Part shown: one piece after another, positions 53,354 through 63,800 of the stretch
How positions within the stretch are numbered: the first letter of the stretch is position 1
How the letters are laid out: every line of letters begins with the position of its first letter
From: Allobosea sp. OK403
Lineage (GTDB): Bacteria > Pseudomonadota > Alphaproteobacteria > Rhizobiales > Beijerinckiaceae
DNA length: 64,000 nt
Assembly: GCF_900113835.1 (NCBI RefSeq)
Contig: NZ_FOQV01000001.1
Coordinates: 558,001-622,000, forward strand
Direction of reading: 5' to 3'
Position numbers and translations under genes: made by a program
The notes under the pieces: generated by a model
Told to the model about the DNA's origin: nothing
What the model saw: only the letters and a program-made list of their open reading frames with translations
The model's database searches: none

Positions 53354-56215
53354 CTAATTCGGCCGGATGATCCGTCCGTTTGCCTCCTGGCCGAGAGTGC
53401 GGAACGCGTCATATGAAATCGGCGCGTGCCCCCAGATGAAGAGCGCGGCCTCGGTCGCCTGCTGCAGCACATAAGTGTTGCGGTCGAAAAGATTGTCACC
53501 CGTTTCGATGATCCCGAAATTCGGGCTCGCCGTCGCGACATCGCTCGCGCCGCCCGACAGGCCGGTGGGCCCCTCATAGATCACCTTATTGTCGTGCACG
53601 GCGTTGCCGACGGTCCTGTAGAGCGCCTTTGCATGGCCGGCGCTCGCGGGCGGCTGATCGAGCCGCTCGCGGCCCTGATCGACGAGCACGATGCCGCTGC
53701 TGCCTTCGCTTACGGTGACCGTGTTGCCGTAGACGCTCACCCGCTCGCAAGCCGCGATCTGGATGCCGGCGCCCCAGACCCAGAAACTGCCTTGCTGGCC
53801 GCCGCGCCCGGTCCCGTTGAGGCGGACGATATTGTTGCGGATGATGGCGTCGAAGCTGATCTCGTAGAAGATTCCAGCGTCGGAATTTCGCTCGACGAGA
53901 TTGCCTTCGATCAGCGCGCCGCGGCAATCGACATCGCACCAGAGGCCTGAGCCGTAATTGTCATGCACATGATTGCCGCGCAGCGTCAGGCGCTCGACAT
54001 CGCCCGCCTTGACGCCGCCAGCCTCCCAGCCTGCGTCGAAACCATAGATGTTGTTCTCGTAGATCTCGTTGCTCTCGATCACGACATCTGCGCCGTTGGG
54101 CGAGATCCCGAGCTGGCCGTTGTGATGAACCTTATTGCCGCGCACGACGCTCCGATCGCCGGTCGCGATTCCCGCTCCGCTGTTGAAGCGAACCTCGTTG
54201 TCTTCGATGAGCCAATCCGTGGCGCGGGGGTTCTCATCGCCGAAAATCGCGCCCTGCTGGGCCGGCGTCGCATATTTCTCCACGATCAGGCCTTTGACGG
54301 TGACGCCGCGTGCACCGTCATTGCGGAAGGCATAGGGCTGCAGCGTTCGCTCCAACGTGCGGCCGCGCGGATCATCGGCGAGGTAGGACCGCCCCGTTGC
54401 CGGGTCGTCGAAGACGGTCCCCGGCCGCAGGCTGGCGAGCTCGGCGACCGGTTCGAGCGGCTGACCGTCGAGGAAGAAGCGCACCGGATCGTTGCAGCGC
54501 GGACGCGAAGTCAGGCAGGTGCCGAAGGCCCGATGACCCGGACGTGGCGTTGCGGTGACCCAGAAGGGGCCTGACTGGCGCAAATCCGTAACCAGCTCGG
54601 CTCCGTTCAGGATGGCACCGGGTTGGCCGATGAAGACCTGTCCGTCCTTCGGCGCGATGAGCTGAGCCCGATATAGGCCGGGCCCGATGCAGAATGTCGC
54701 TCCCGGCGCCGCCTTGGCGACGAGAGCCTGAATGGTTGCGCCGGCAGGAACCTGGATCGATCCGCTCGGGCATTTGGTGATCTCCGTGGCTTTGGATGGA
54801 GGGCTACCCAGGCAGGTCGCCGCCAGCAGCGCAGCCGCGCCGGCGATATGCGCCCCGGTGCCTGCCAAGCGCCGGGGCCGGGCGGGCGCGATGACATGCA
54901 AGCCGCGATAGACCATCAGCGAGCCGAGGCCGACCCCGAACAGGATCCAGAACGGAATGCCCAGCATCGGTCCTTCGAGCGCGACGTCGAAGGATGCGTC
55001 GATGATGATCGAGGCGAGATAGCAGCTGAGGAAGATGAAATAGCGCGACCAGTCGACATCGCCACGCAGCCAGGCCAGGCGCGCCGCACGCAGCATGGCC
55101 AGGAGCCAGCTGGCGCAGGTGAGGAGCCAGAGCGTCAGGCCAGGCACGCCGCTTCTGGCGAGATAGGTCATATGGACGCTGTGCGGGCTGCGCAGCAGCG
55201 GGCCGCCGCGCTCGAGGCCGACCACGAACCCGTCGGCTTCCGCCAGATTCACGCCGAAACCCTTGCCGGACCAGAAATAGGGCCCGTGGAATGTGTAGTT
55301 CCGGATGGCTTCCCACCAGTTCAATCGCCATTGCTTGGTGCCGTCGAGATTATTGGCCTGGCTGGGCGCGGCGATGCTCACGACATTGTCGACCAGCGCG
55401 CGGGCGCTGATCGGCCGCTCGCCCCGCGGCAGGTCGATCTCGAGATCGGCCACATAGGCCAGGCCCATGATCAGCGCGATGCCGCCGCCGACGATGATGA
55501 GGCGGCGCAGCTGGCCGCTCAGCACCATGGCCAGGACCAAGGGCGCCAGCAGGGCCAGCATGCCGCCGCGGCTCTGACTGGCGATCAGCAAGGCCGCGGC
55601 GAGAGCGGCAACGAGCCAGACGCGCCCGACACTGCAGAGGCCGACGAGCACAAGCACGAGCGCGCCGCAGAGATGGGCCGCGAGCTCTCCCGAACGAACC
55701 GAGATGACCTCCACATCCTGGCCGGGCAGCTTCGGGATCGAACTGCCTAAAAATCGCGCAACGAGATAGAAGATGATGGCGATCGGGATGAGAATGCGGG
55801 CGTGCAGCCTGAAATAGCCAACGATCTGGGCGATCCTGGCCGGGCGCTCCACCAGCAGCGCCGCGACAATGAAGGCAAAGCCGGCATAAAGCGCGACCGC
55901 ACCGTCTCGCGGTGCGTCGATTCCATAGGCTCCCAAGCCCTGTAGCGTGCGCAGCAGGACCCAGGCCATGAGCAGGGCCGCGCTAACGGCCGGCACCGTG
56001 GCCACAAGCACCGTCATGCAGCCCGAGGCGAGGAACGCCAGCAGCCCGAGAGCGAACAAGATCTCGCCGATGAAAAGGGGAGGCAGGCCGAGATAGGCGA
56101 AGCTCTTCCCGAAAAGGACATATCCGGCGAAGCCGAGCGCCAGCGCAGGCAAATAGCGATCGGTCGCCCGCCGGTCGGCAAAGCCCTCTGCCAGAGCTGG
56201 CGGCCTTCCTTTCAT
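53354..56215 (-). CDS. O-antigen ligase/polymerase fused to a right-handed beta-helix domain
   Basis: A 953-residue two-part protein. Residues about 15-440 form a multi-pass O-antigen-ligase (Wzy_C) membrane domain with the signature region RLNWWEAIRNYTFHGPYFWS, GKGFGVNLAEADG and HSVHMTYLARSGVPGL. A hydrophobic segment (HIAGAAALLAATCLG, about 450-465) then leads to a secreted-type parallel beta-helix (475-953) with coil turns such as IEDNEVRFNSGAGIATGDRS, VIESNEIYENNIYGFDAG and LIEGNLVERNSDAGIFYEIS, as in NosD/pectate-lyase-like proteins. ATG 56215 has GAGGA upstream. One unbroken frame spans both parts. The likely role is polymerising or attaching the glycan, with the helix binding or modifying it outside. 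Confidence 0.85.
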   Translation of the reverse strand: MKGRPPALAEGFADRRATDRYLPALALGFAGYVLFGKSFAYLGLPPLFIGEILFALGLLAFLASGCMTVLVATVPAVSAALLMAWVLLRTLQGLGAYGIDAPRDGAVALYAGFAFIVAALLVERPARIAQIVGYFRLHARILIPIAIIFYLVARFLGSSIPKLPGQDVEVISVRSGELAAHLCGALVLVLVGLCSVGRVWLVAALAAALLIASQSRGGMLALLAPLVLAMVLSGQLRRLIIVGGGIALIMGLAYVADLEIDLPRGERPISARALVDNVVSIAAPSQANNLDGTKQWRLNWWEAIRNYTFHGPYFWSGKGFGVNLAEADGFVVGLERGGPLLRSPHSVHMTYLARSGVPGLTLWLLTCASWLLAMLRAARLAWLRGDVDWSRYFIFLSCYLASIIIDASFDVALEGPMLGIPFWILFGVGLGSLMVYRGLHVIAPARPRRLAGTGAHIAGAAALLAATCLGSPPSKATEITKCPSGSIQVPAGATIQALVAKAAPGATFCIGPGLYRAQLIAPKDGQVFIGQPGAILNGAELVTDLRQSGPFWVTATPRPGHRAFGTCLTSRPRCNDPVRFFLDGQPLEPVAELASLRPGTVFDDPATGRSYLADDPRGRTLERTLQPYAFRNDGARGVTVKGLIVEKYATPAQQGAIFGDENPRATDWLIEDNEVRFNSGAGIATGDRSVVRGNKVHHNGQLGISPNGADVVIESNEIYENNIYGFDAGWEAGGVKAGDVERLTLRGNHVHDNYGSGLWCDVDCRGALIEGNLVERNSDAGIFYEISFDAIIRNNIVRLNGTGRGGQQGSFWVWGAGIQIAACERVSVYGNTVTVSEGSSGIVLVDQGRERLDQPPASAGHAKALYRTVGNAVHDNKVIYEGPTGLSGGASDVATASPNFGIIETGDNLFDRNTYVLQQATEAALFIWGHAPISYDAFRTLGQEANGRIIRPN

Positions 56216-56559
56216 GATCCATCCTCGCTCTGCGCGGCGACCAGCCGGTGGACGGCGAGGGTATCGCGCGGCCGCTTCGAAGCATGATGGGATTTGGAGG
56301 TAGCCATCCAGGCGAGGGCGATGCTTCACCCCGTTCTGGGCAGTCCCTTTGCGCAACGCCGCTGCCGCGGGAACGACGCTAAGCTTGCATGGGAGCGATA
56401 CGGTCGGGCCGTCGTCCGTGATCGACCCTGAGTTGAGAACATGGCCCATGCGGCAGACCGGCACCCACTTTTCGCGGAAGGCTCTGGCGGAGGCGGAATG
56501 AAACGCAGCTTGCGGATGAGATCGGCGGGAGCTTCACTCCCCGACCAGCTTCGGAGCGG
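56216..56559. other. Divergent promoter region of the ligase and flippase genes
   Basis: 344 bases between divergent polysaccharide genes. A decayed relative of the short TAGAGC element (ACCGGCACCCACTTTTCGCG then GGCTCTGG, 56457-56487) is visible; no clear operator. Confidence 0.4.
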
Positions 56560-57915
56560 GTGACCATGGCGCTCTATCGGGGCATGCCGGGCGGCCATGC
56601 GCTGAGCGGTGGCAAGGCGCGCTTGCGCCCGATGCTCGGTCCCGTGCTGTCCTTTGGCGATCAGGCGCTCTCCAGCGCCTGCAATTTTCTGACGACCATC
56701 CTGCTCGCCAGGGCACTGGGTCTCGAAGCCTTCGGGCTGTACACGATGGTCTGGCTCGCGCTGTATTTCGCCATGAGCCTTCAGCTCGGCCTGATCGTCA
56801 GTCCCATGATGAGCATCGGGACGAAAGAGGAGGGGGCTGAGGCGCAAGCCTACTACTCCGTGGTCTTCCTGCACCAGGCCGGTTACGTCGCTGTCGCCAG
56901 CATTGCGATCTTTGCCGTCCTGACCTTCGCTGCGGGCGCGGTGCCGCCGCTCGCTGGCCTTGCATTGCCGGGTTCGGTAGCTGCAGCTGCCTATCTGACC
57001 CAGGATTTCCTGCGGCGTTATCTGTTCGCGCGCCGTCGGCCGGCAGGTATCCTGCTGATCGATACGATCAATCAGGCCGTGAAGCTCGGGGCGCTTGCGG
57101 CTCTCTGGCACGCTGGCATGATCAGCGTCGCGGATTCGCTATGGGCCGTCGCTGGCGCTGCCACGATCTCGGCAATCTGTGGCCTGTGCATGTCGGGACC
57201 GTTTCGCTGGAAGCCGGAGATTCTCGCCGAGGTCACGGGTCGGCAATGGCGATCGGCGCGGTGGCTCGTTCTCACCGGATCGGTGCAATGGGTGCTGAGC
57301 TATAGCGGCCTGCTGGTGACGGCCGGACTCTTCGGCCCCAAGATCCTTGGCGCGCTGAGGGCGGCCCAGAGCGTGCTCGCCGTATTGAACGTCGTGCGCG
57401 AGGCGCTGGATAACGTTGTTCCACCGCTGGCCGGACAGGCATTCGCGGAGGGCGGGTTGCCTGGTCTTAGGCAGACGCTCGGTCGCGCGATGCTGTTTGC
57501 AGCACTGACTGGTGCCTCGGCCGTGATCGGCCTTGGCCTGTTCGGCCCGTGGCTGTTGCATCGGCTCTACGGCGGCGAGATACTTGAGTTCGACTGGGTG
57601 ATCGTCTGGTATTCGTTCGCCTTCCCGATGGCGCTCATGACTCAGGCTCTGGGCTGCGCCTTCCGGGCGCTGGAGCGCACGCGACCGATCTTCCTCGCAA
57701 CGTTCGCTGGCGGCTGTTTCAACCTACTTGCGGTCTATCCGGCTGCGGTCTTCTTCGGCGTTGCGGGGCTGATCGCGGTCACGCTGCTGTCGGAGCTTAC
57801 CGTCGTGATCGTCCTGACGATCCAGGTGGTACGGGTGCCGGGCATGATGTCTGGCGAGCCCCGTGAGCGCACTCGCTCTGCCGGCGGCAGGGCGGTTGCT
57901 GTGCCGCTGCCATGA
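56560..57915 (+). CDS. Polysaccharide flippase (Wzx/MATE-like)
   Basis: A 451-residue membrane protein with about twelve to fourteen hydrophobic segments and the opening SFGDQALSSACNFLTTILLA, typical of oligosaccharide flippases (Polysacc_synt/MVF family). It would move lipid-linked oligosaccharide across the inner membrane. The start is GTG 56560 or ATG 56566, with GGAGCGG upstream. The next gene overlaps by 4 bases, which couples a flippase to a phosphopantetheinyl transferase, an unusual pairing. Confidence 0.85.
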   Translation: MTMALYRGMPGGHALSGGKARLRPMLGPVLSFGDQALSSACNFLTTILLARALGLEAFGLYTMVWLALYFAMSLQLGLIVSPMMSIGTKEEGAEAQAYYSVVFLHQAGYVAVASIAIFAVLTFAAGAVPPLAGLALPGSVAAAAYLTQDFLRRYLFARRRPAGILLIDTINQAVKLGALAALWHAGMISVADSLWAVAGAATISAICGLCMSGPFRWKPEILAEVTGRQWRSARWLVLTGSVQWVLSYSGLLVTAGLFGPKILGALRAAQSVLAVLNVVREALDNVVPPLAGQAFAEGGLPGLRQTLGRAMLFAALTGASAVIGLGLFGPWLLHRLYGGEILEFDWVIVWYSFAFPMALMTQALGCAFRALERTRPIFLATFAGGCFNLLAVYPAAVFFGVAGLIAVTLLSELTVVIVLTIQVVRVPGMMSGEPRERTRSAGGRAVAVPLP

Positions 57916-58634
57916 TGCCGATCCCGTCATCGCAGGTGCATCTCTGGTGCTGCCACATCGATCTCGGCAGCACCGAGGCGCAGGAACGGCACTGGGTCCT
58001 GTCCGATGACGAACGCGCCCGTGCCGACCGTTTCCATGATGCGAAGGCGCGGCTCGCATTCGCCGCGGCGCATAGCTGGCTGCGGCATGTTCTGGCCCTC
58101 TATACGCTCGCCTCGGCGTCGCAGCTGCGCTTCGTCGAGACGATGTTCGGCAAGCCGATCCTTGCGAACGGGCACAGGAGGCAACCCATAGCCTTCAATC
58201 TCAGCCATTCCGGCGAATTAGCCATCGTCGCGGTGTCGGCCGGAATGGCGGTAGGCGTCGATATAGAGCGCATTCGGCCGGTCTCTGCCGAAGTCGCGTC
58301 GGGGTGTCTGGCACCCGGCGAGATCACGGCGCTCGCAGCGCTCGCGCCCGCGCTCCGCAATGAAGGCTTCATCCGCTGCTGGACGCGCAAGGAAGCCTGT
58401 CTGAAGGCGATCGGTGTCGGCCTGAACGCGGCGCCGTCGAGCTTCGAAGTCTCGCTCGACCCGTTCGTGGCGCAACTTCTGGCAGTCCATTCCGATCCGA
58501 GCGAGGCCGATCGCTGGCAACTCGCCAACCTGCGGCCGGCGCCGGGTTATTGCGGTGCGCTGGCGGCGCGGCATCGCGGTTGGTCCGCGATCTGGATGGC
58601 GCGCCCAGTGCTGGCGAGCGGAACTCTGCGCTGA
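57912..58634 (+). CDS. Sfp/PPTase-type 4'-phosphopantetheinyl transferase
   Basis: Activates carrier proteins by adding the phosphopantetheine arm. 240 residues, Sfp size. Motifs: RFHDAKARLAFAAAHSWLR, PIAFNLSHSGELAIVAVS, MAVGVDIERI (Mg ligands) and FIRCWTRKEACLKAIGVGL (catalytic Glu/Lys). The overlap ATGA with the flippase gene indicates co-translation. The NRPS genes converge on it from the other strand with only 2 bases between stops, so it is very likely the dedicated activator of the carrier domain at 60893. Confidence 0.93.
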   Translation: MMPIPSSQVHLWCCHIDLGSTEAQERHWVLSDDERARADRFHDAKARLAFAAAHSWLRHVLALYTLASASQLRFVETMFGKPILANGHRRQPIAFNLSHSGELAIVAVSAGMAVGVDIERIRPVSAEVASGCLAPGEITALAALAPALRNEGFIRCWTRKEACLKAIGVGLNAAPSSFEVSLDPFVAQLLAVHSDPSEADRWQLANLRPAPGYCGALAARHRGWSAIWMARPVLASGTLR

Positions 58635-58636
58635 GG

Positions 58637-60886
58637 TCAACTAGGGCGCGTCGCTTCGATGATTCGTTCGGCCATGGTCCGCGAACCGGCTTGCGAGAAC
58701 GCACCTTCATGGCCTTCTCCCTGAAGGGCGAAGCAAGGCGTTCCGGCAGGTAAACGGCCCGTCCAGCCGAGGGTCGGGTCGGGCGGCCAGCCGTCGGGGA
58801 TCGCTTCGCTGCGGAAGAGCAGAACGCGGCCGTGATAGCTGGGCGGAGTATAGCGCTGGACCAATATTTCGAGCTCGTCCGTCGTGCGCCAGAAATCGGC
58901 TTCGTCGGTGGCTTCGTCGGCGGCTCTCCAGAAGAGCAATCGCTTTGCCCGCCGCATGGCGGCGGTCGATTGCAGCCAGAACGACATGCGGGTCACAAAG
59001 CTGCGTGCCCCCGCGTGCCAGAACCGCCGGGCGAAGCGCCTCGCGCGCCTCAGTCTGAAGAGCAGGCGCGCACCGTAGGGTTGCCGCAGGAAATAGCCCG
59101 GCGCCCAGCAGTCGATCAGCACGAGCAGATCGACTTCGCGCCCGCTCGCCGCAAGCTGCCTGGCCACTTCGCACGCGATCACGCCGGACCGGCAGAAGCC
59201 GGCGATCCGATATCGCCCCTCGGCTCTGGTTGCGAGGATCGCATCGCAATAGGCAGCCGCCAGCTGTTCGATCGCGGCCGGCGCCGCGCCGTCCACGAGC
59301 GGGTCGAGCAGTTGCAGGGCAACAAAGGGCTGATCGGGGCCGAGTTCCTGCGACAGCGGCCGATACAGGCGCAGATTATGGGCTGTGTGATTCAGCGCGA
59401 ACAGGGTCGGCTGCGTGCCGCTCTGTTGCAGCCAGGTCCGGCGCAGCGCCGTGGCATCGACCACAGGCGACGGAGCCGGACCTGCAGGAAGCCACAGCGG
59501 GGATGCGATCGGCAGGGAGGTCGGAGCCGGACGGGGCAATCGCTCGGTCGGGCTGGCGAGCAAGGCTTCGGCAAGGCTCTCGTAGCGCGCCACCAGCTCA
59601 CTCGCAGTCGCCTCGTCATAGAGATCGCGATGATATTCGCAGGTCAGGCGCCAGCCTTCCTCGCGCTCGACCAGAATGAAATTGAGGTCGTAGAGCGCTC
59701 CCGGCAGGGGTGAGGGAATTCCCGATAGCTGAAAGCTGTCATTGGCGAGCACACCGATGAAGGCGCGCTGCACGATGAAGTTGACCGAGACCGGCGCCCT
59801 GCTGGCGTCCCCGTGGGTCGGCAGCATCGGGGCGACCTTGTCGAATGACCATTGGTGGTGGTCGACCGCTTCCTCGAAGGTGTCGCGAGCGGCGCGGCAA
59901 AGGTCGAGAAAGCATTGTTCCTCCGTGAGCTGCGTACGCAGCACGAGCGTGTTGACGAACGGGCCGACGATCGCTTCGAGCTCGACCTCGTCGCGGGCTG
60001 CCATCTGCGTGCTCAGGACGATGTCGGAGGCACCGGTGCGCTGGTGCAGCAGCGCCAGGAGCACGGCATAGGCGGCGGAGAAGAACGTCGCGCCTTCGTT
60101 GCGTGCCAGCTCGGCGAGCTTCGCGGTCAAGGGGCGGGGCAGCAGCCTGGAGAGTGAGGCGCCGCTCGTGCTGCGCGTCGCAGGGCGCGAGTGATCGGGC
60201 GGCACCTCGACGACGAGGGCATTGGCAAGCTTACGCGCCCAATAGGCTTCCTCGTCTTCGAGGCCACCGCCGGCAATGTCCTCATGGCTTCCCTCAGCGA
60301 AGTCGGAATATTGCAGCGCGAGATCGGGGAGGGCGGGTTTACGGCCGCGGCCTAGCGCCTGATAGGCGGACACGAAATCCTTGGCGATGATGCCCATCGA
60401 CCAGCCGTCGCTGACGATGTGGTGGGCCATGACCAGGATCACGGCGTCGGCGCGGCTCTTGCGGAGCAGCGTCGCCCGCAGCAGCGGGGCCTCGCTCAGG
60501 TCGAACCCCGTGCGCGCCTCGGCCTGTGCGATACGATCGGCTTCTGTGGTGCGATCGGCTTCCGGCAGGCCGGACAGGTCGATCTCGGCCAGCTTGAAGG
60601 GCACATGCTCCGCGATGGCCTGAACGGGGTGGCCATCGATGACCTGAATGGCCGTCCGGAGGCTTTCGTGCCGGTCCAGGATCGCCTGGAACGCATCCTG
60701 CGCCAGGCTGGCGTCCAGATGGCCGCGTATCCGCCATTTGACGACGATGTTGAGCGCGGGCGTGCCCGGGTCCCTGCTGTCGAGTTGCCAGTAGCGCTCC
60801 TGGGCCGGCGAGCACCGTGCCGTCATCACGATGCGGTCCGGTTCGCGAGTATGGGTTTCGGGATCACGCGAGAACTGGTTTGCCAT
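58637..60886 (-). CDS. NRPS terminal protein: condensation domain plus thioesterase, no carrier
   Basis: A 749-residue protein. The condensation domain spans about residues 18-450 with catalytic HHIVSDG (His155, Asp160) and later FFSAAYAVLLALLHQRTGAS. A short linker is followed by a type I thioesterase (about 494-745) with nucleophile elbow IAGFCRSGV, where Cys565 replaces the usual Ser, and His726 in GEGHEGAF. There is no adenylation domain and no LGxxS carrier site, which is unusual: C-TE without PCP. Its ATG lies 6 bases after the stop of the upstream NRPS gene, so it is the last enzyme of the line. It may release or transfer the product to a soluble acceptor. Confidence 0.9.
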   Translation of the reverse strand: MANQFSRDPETHTREPDRIVMTARCSPAQERYWQLDSRDPGTPALNIVVKWRIRGHLDASLAQDAFQAILDRHESLRTAIQVIDGHPVQAIAEHVPFKLAEIDLSGLPEADRTTEADRIAQAEARTGFDLSEAPLLRATLLRKSRADAVILVMAHHIVSDGWSMGIIAKDFVSAYQALGRGRKPALPDLALQYSDFAEGSHEDIAGGGLEDEEAYWARKLANALVVEVPPDHSRPATRSTSGASLSRLLPRPLTAKLAELARNEGATFFSAAYAVLLALLHQRTGASDIVLSTQMAARDEVELEAIVGPFVNTLVLRTQLTEEQCFLDLCRAARDTFEEAVDHHQWSFDKVAPMLPTHGDASRAPVSVNFIVQRAFIGVLANDSFQLSGIPSPLPGALYDLNFILVEREEGWRLTCEYHRDLYDEATASELVARYESLAEALLASPTERLPRPAPTSLPIASPLWLPAGPAPSPVVDATALRRTWLQQSGTQPTLFALNHTAHNLRLYRPLSQELGPDQPFVALQLLDPLVDGAAPAAIEQLAAAYCDAILATRAEGRYRIAGFCRSGVIACEVARQLAASGREVDLLVLIDCWAPGYFLRQPYGARLLFRLRRARRFARRFWHAGARSFVTRMSFWLQSTAAMRRAKRLLFWRAADEATDEADFWRTTDELEILVQRYTPPSYHGRVLLFRSEAIPDGWPPDPTLGWTGRLPAGTPCFALQGEGHEGAFSQAGSRTMAERIIEATRPS

Positions 60887-60892
60887 GGTTGT

Positions 60893-63800
60893 TCAACCCC
60901 GCTCGCGCTGTGGGACGGCGCCTGGTTCGCCTGGCTGCGCGGCGTCGCGCGATTGCCGCCATGGCCGCTTCCAGAATGCCGAAGCGACGGCCGGTTCGGT
61001 GACGCCTTCGTCGGGAAGCGCTGCAGCGACGCTGGCGATCGTCCGGTTCCGGAAAAAGTCCCGGGCCGCGAGCTTCAGGCCCTCGCGCCGCGCCCGCCCG
61101 GTAATCTGGAAGATGCTGAGGGAATCGGCTCCGAGATCGAACAGATCCTCGTCGACGCCGATATCCTCACGTCGCAGCACATCGCACCAGATGCGGACCA
61201 GGATGTCCTCGACGTGGGTGCGGGGCATAACCTTGCCGGCCTGCGGCACCGCGATCTCCGCGTCGGGCGTGGGAAGAGCGGCGCGATCGAGCTTGCCGCT
61301 GGCGTTGAGAGGCAGCGCCGGCAGGCCGACCCAGGCCGTCGGCACCATGTAATCCGGCAACTCCTGCGCCAGCAGCGTCCGCAACTCGCTTGATGGCGGG
61401 CTTTCCGCGCCGGTGACGTGGTAGCAGACCAGACGGGCCTGGTTCGGGACGTCCTCGCGCAGGATCACGGCCGAGACGAGGCCGGTCTTGCGCGCGAGGA
61501 CAGCCTCGACTTCCCCGGGCTCGATCCGGAAGCCACGCAGCTTCACCTGGTGGTCGAGGCGTCCCAGATGCTGGATGCGGCCATCGGCGAGGTATTTGGC
61601 GCGGTCGCCGGTGCGGTAGGCCCTGGCGCAGGTGCCGGGATCGACCGGGTTGGCGATGAAGTTCTTGGCCGTGAGCCTTGGGTTGTTGGCATAGCCGCGT
61701 GCCAGGCCCGCGCCCGCGATCAGCAATTCGCCGGGAATGCCGACTCCGACGGGCTGGTCATTGTCATCGACGATGTAGAACTGCGTGTTGGCGATCGGCA
61801 GGCCGATGGTGATGACGTCGTCATCGGGTAGGATGCGAGCGACTGAAGACCAGATGGTGGTCTCGGTCGGTCCATACATGTTCCACAGCTCGCCGCCGCC
61901 TTCGAGAAGCTTGCGGGCGAGTTCGAGCGGCAGGGCCTCACCGCCGCAGAGCATCCGGAAGCCCGGGCGCGAGCGGAAGCCGGCCTCCAGCAGGAGCCGC
62001 CACGTCATCGGCGTCGCCTGTAGAACGGTGGCGCCGCTCTGTTCCAGCCGTGCCAGAAGTTCCGTTCCGTCCTTCGCCTCCTCGGCGGTCGCGATGGCAA
62101 CCCGGCCGCCCCGGATCAGCGGCAGCAGAAGCTCCAGCGCCGCGATATCGAACGTCACCGTGGTGACGGCGAGGATGGTGTCGGTGCTGGCGAAGCCCGG
62201 CTCGTCCGCCATCGCGAACAGCAGGTTCGACAAGCCGCCATGCGTGACCTCGACGCCTTTCGGCGCCCCGGTGGAACCCGAGGTATAGATGACATAGGCA
62301 AGGTGAGCGGCTGAAACCGGCGCCGTCCGGATGCCGGCGAGCTTGCAATCGGTCTGCTCCACATCGATCGGGATGACGCCTTCGTCGAGCTCGAGGACGG
62401 ACGGATCTAGCGGGCCGGCGGTCAACAGCGCGACGGCTTCCGAGTCCCTCAGGATCGTCTGGATCCGCGCCCTGGGCATCATCGGGTCGAGCGGCACATA
62501 GGGGAAGCCGGCCTTCAGCGCGCCCAGCATTGCGGCAATGAGCGCCGGAGAACGCGTGATCAGGAGCCCGACACGGCTCTCGGGCGTGTCGATCCGGGCC
62601 ATGAGTTCGGCCGCGATACGGTCCGCCCAGGCGTTGAGTTCGGCATAGGACAGGTGCTCATCGCCGAACGACACGGCAATGGCGTCGGGCTGTTGCTGGG
62701 CCTGCTGCTCAAAGGCCGCGATGGCGCCCGCCTCGATCTGGAAGGTGACCTGCGTGTCGTTCAGATCCGAGACCAGACGTTGGCGTTCTCCGCCTTCAAT
62801 CAGCGGCAGCGCGGCGATGGTCATATCGGGATTGGCCGCGATGGCCGCCAGCAGCGTGCGGTAGTGCCCCAGCCAACGGTCGATGGTCGCAGCATCGAAG
62901 AGATCGGCACCGTAGAAGCAGTCGATCCGCAGCCCGTCGTCGGATTCCCCGATGTTGAAGTAGATGTCGAAGGTGGAGAACGATTTGGGGTTAGGCTCCG
63001 CGCTGGCGCTGACGCCGGGCCCGAAGTCGAGATTGCCTGCCAGACGCTCGAGATTGAACTGCACCTCGACGAGCGGCAGCCGGCCCGAGACGGGCGGGAT
63101 GCGCAACCGCTTCAGAAGCGCACCGAGCGTGAAGCTTTGATGGTCGTAGGCGTCGAGAATGATGCGCCCGACCTTGTCGAGATGGGCCGAGAACGGCTCG
63201 GCCGGATCAATGGTGCCTCGGATCGGCAGGAAGTTGACGCAATGGCCGATCGGCGTGGGGCCCTCCAGCTGCGACTGCCCGGCGGCGGGTACGCCCACGA
63301 CGAGGTCGCGCCCGCCCGAGAGCCGTAGCAGCAGGACCTGGAAAGCGGCGAAGAGCGTGGTGAACAGGGTTCTCCGGCGCCGCGCGCCGGCCGCCTTCAC
63401 ACTGCGATAGAGCTCGGCATCGATGAAGCTCGTGCGCGTGCCGCCGCGGAAGCTGCGCAGCGCTTGCCGCGGCCGGTCCGTCGGCAATTCCAGCGGGGCG
63501 GGAATGTCCGAGAACATCCCGGCCCAGTATGTTCCGGCCTCATTGACGCGCGAATCCTGGCGCATCAGCTTCGCATACTCGGCGAACGGCATCGGGGCCT
63601 TGAGGCTGCCGGCGCCGGAGCGATAGGCCGTGGCGATCTCGTCGAGCAGGACATTCGTCGACCAGCCATCGCAGACGATGTGATGCGCCGACAGGATCAG
63701 CACATGCCGATCATCGCCGAGCCGGATGATCTCGGCTTCCGCTACCGGGCCCTCCACGAGATCGTAGGGGCGGCTGGCATAGGCCTCGATCGTGGCGCGC

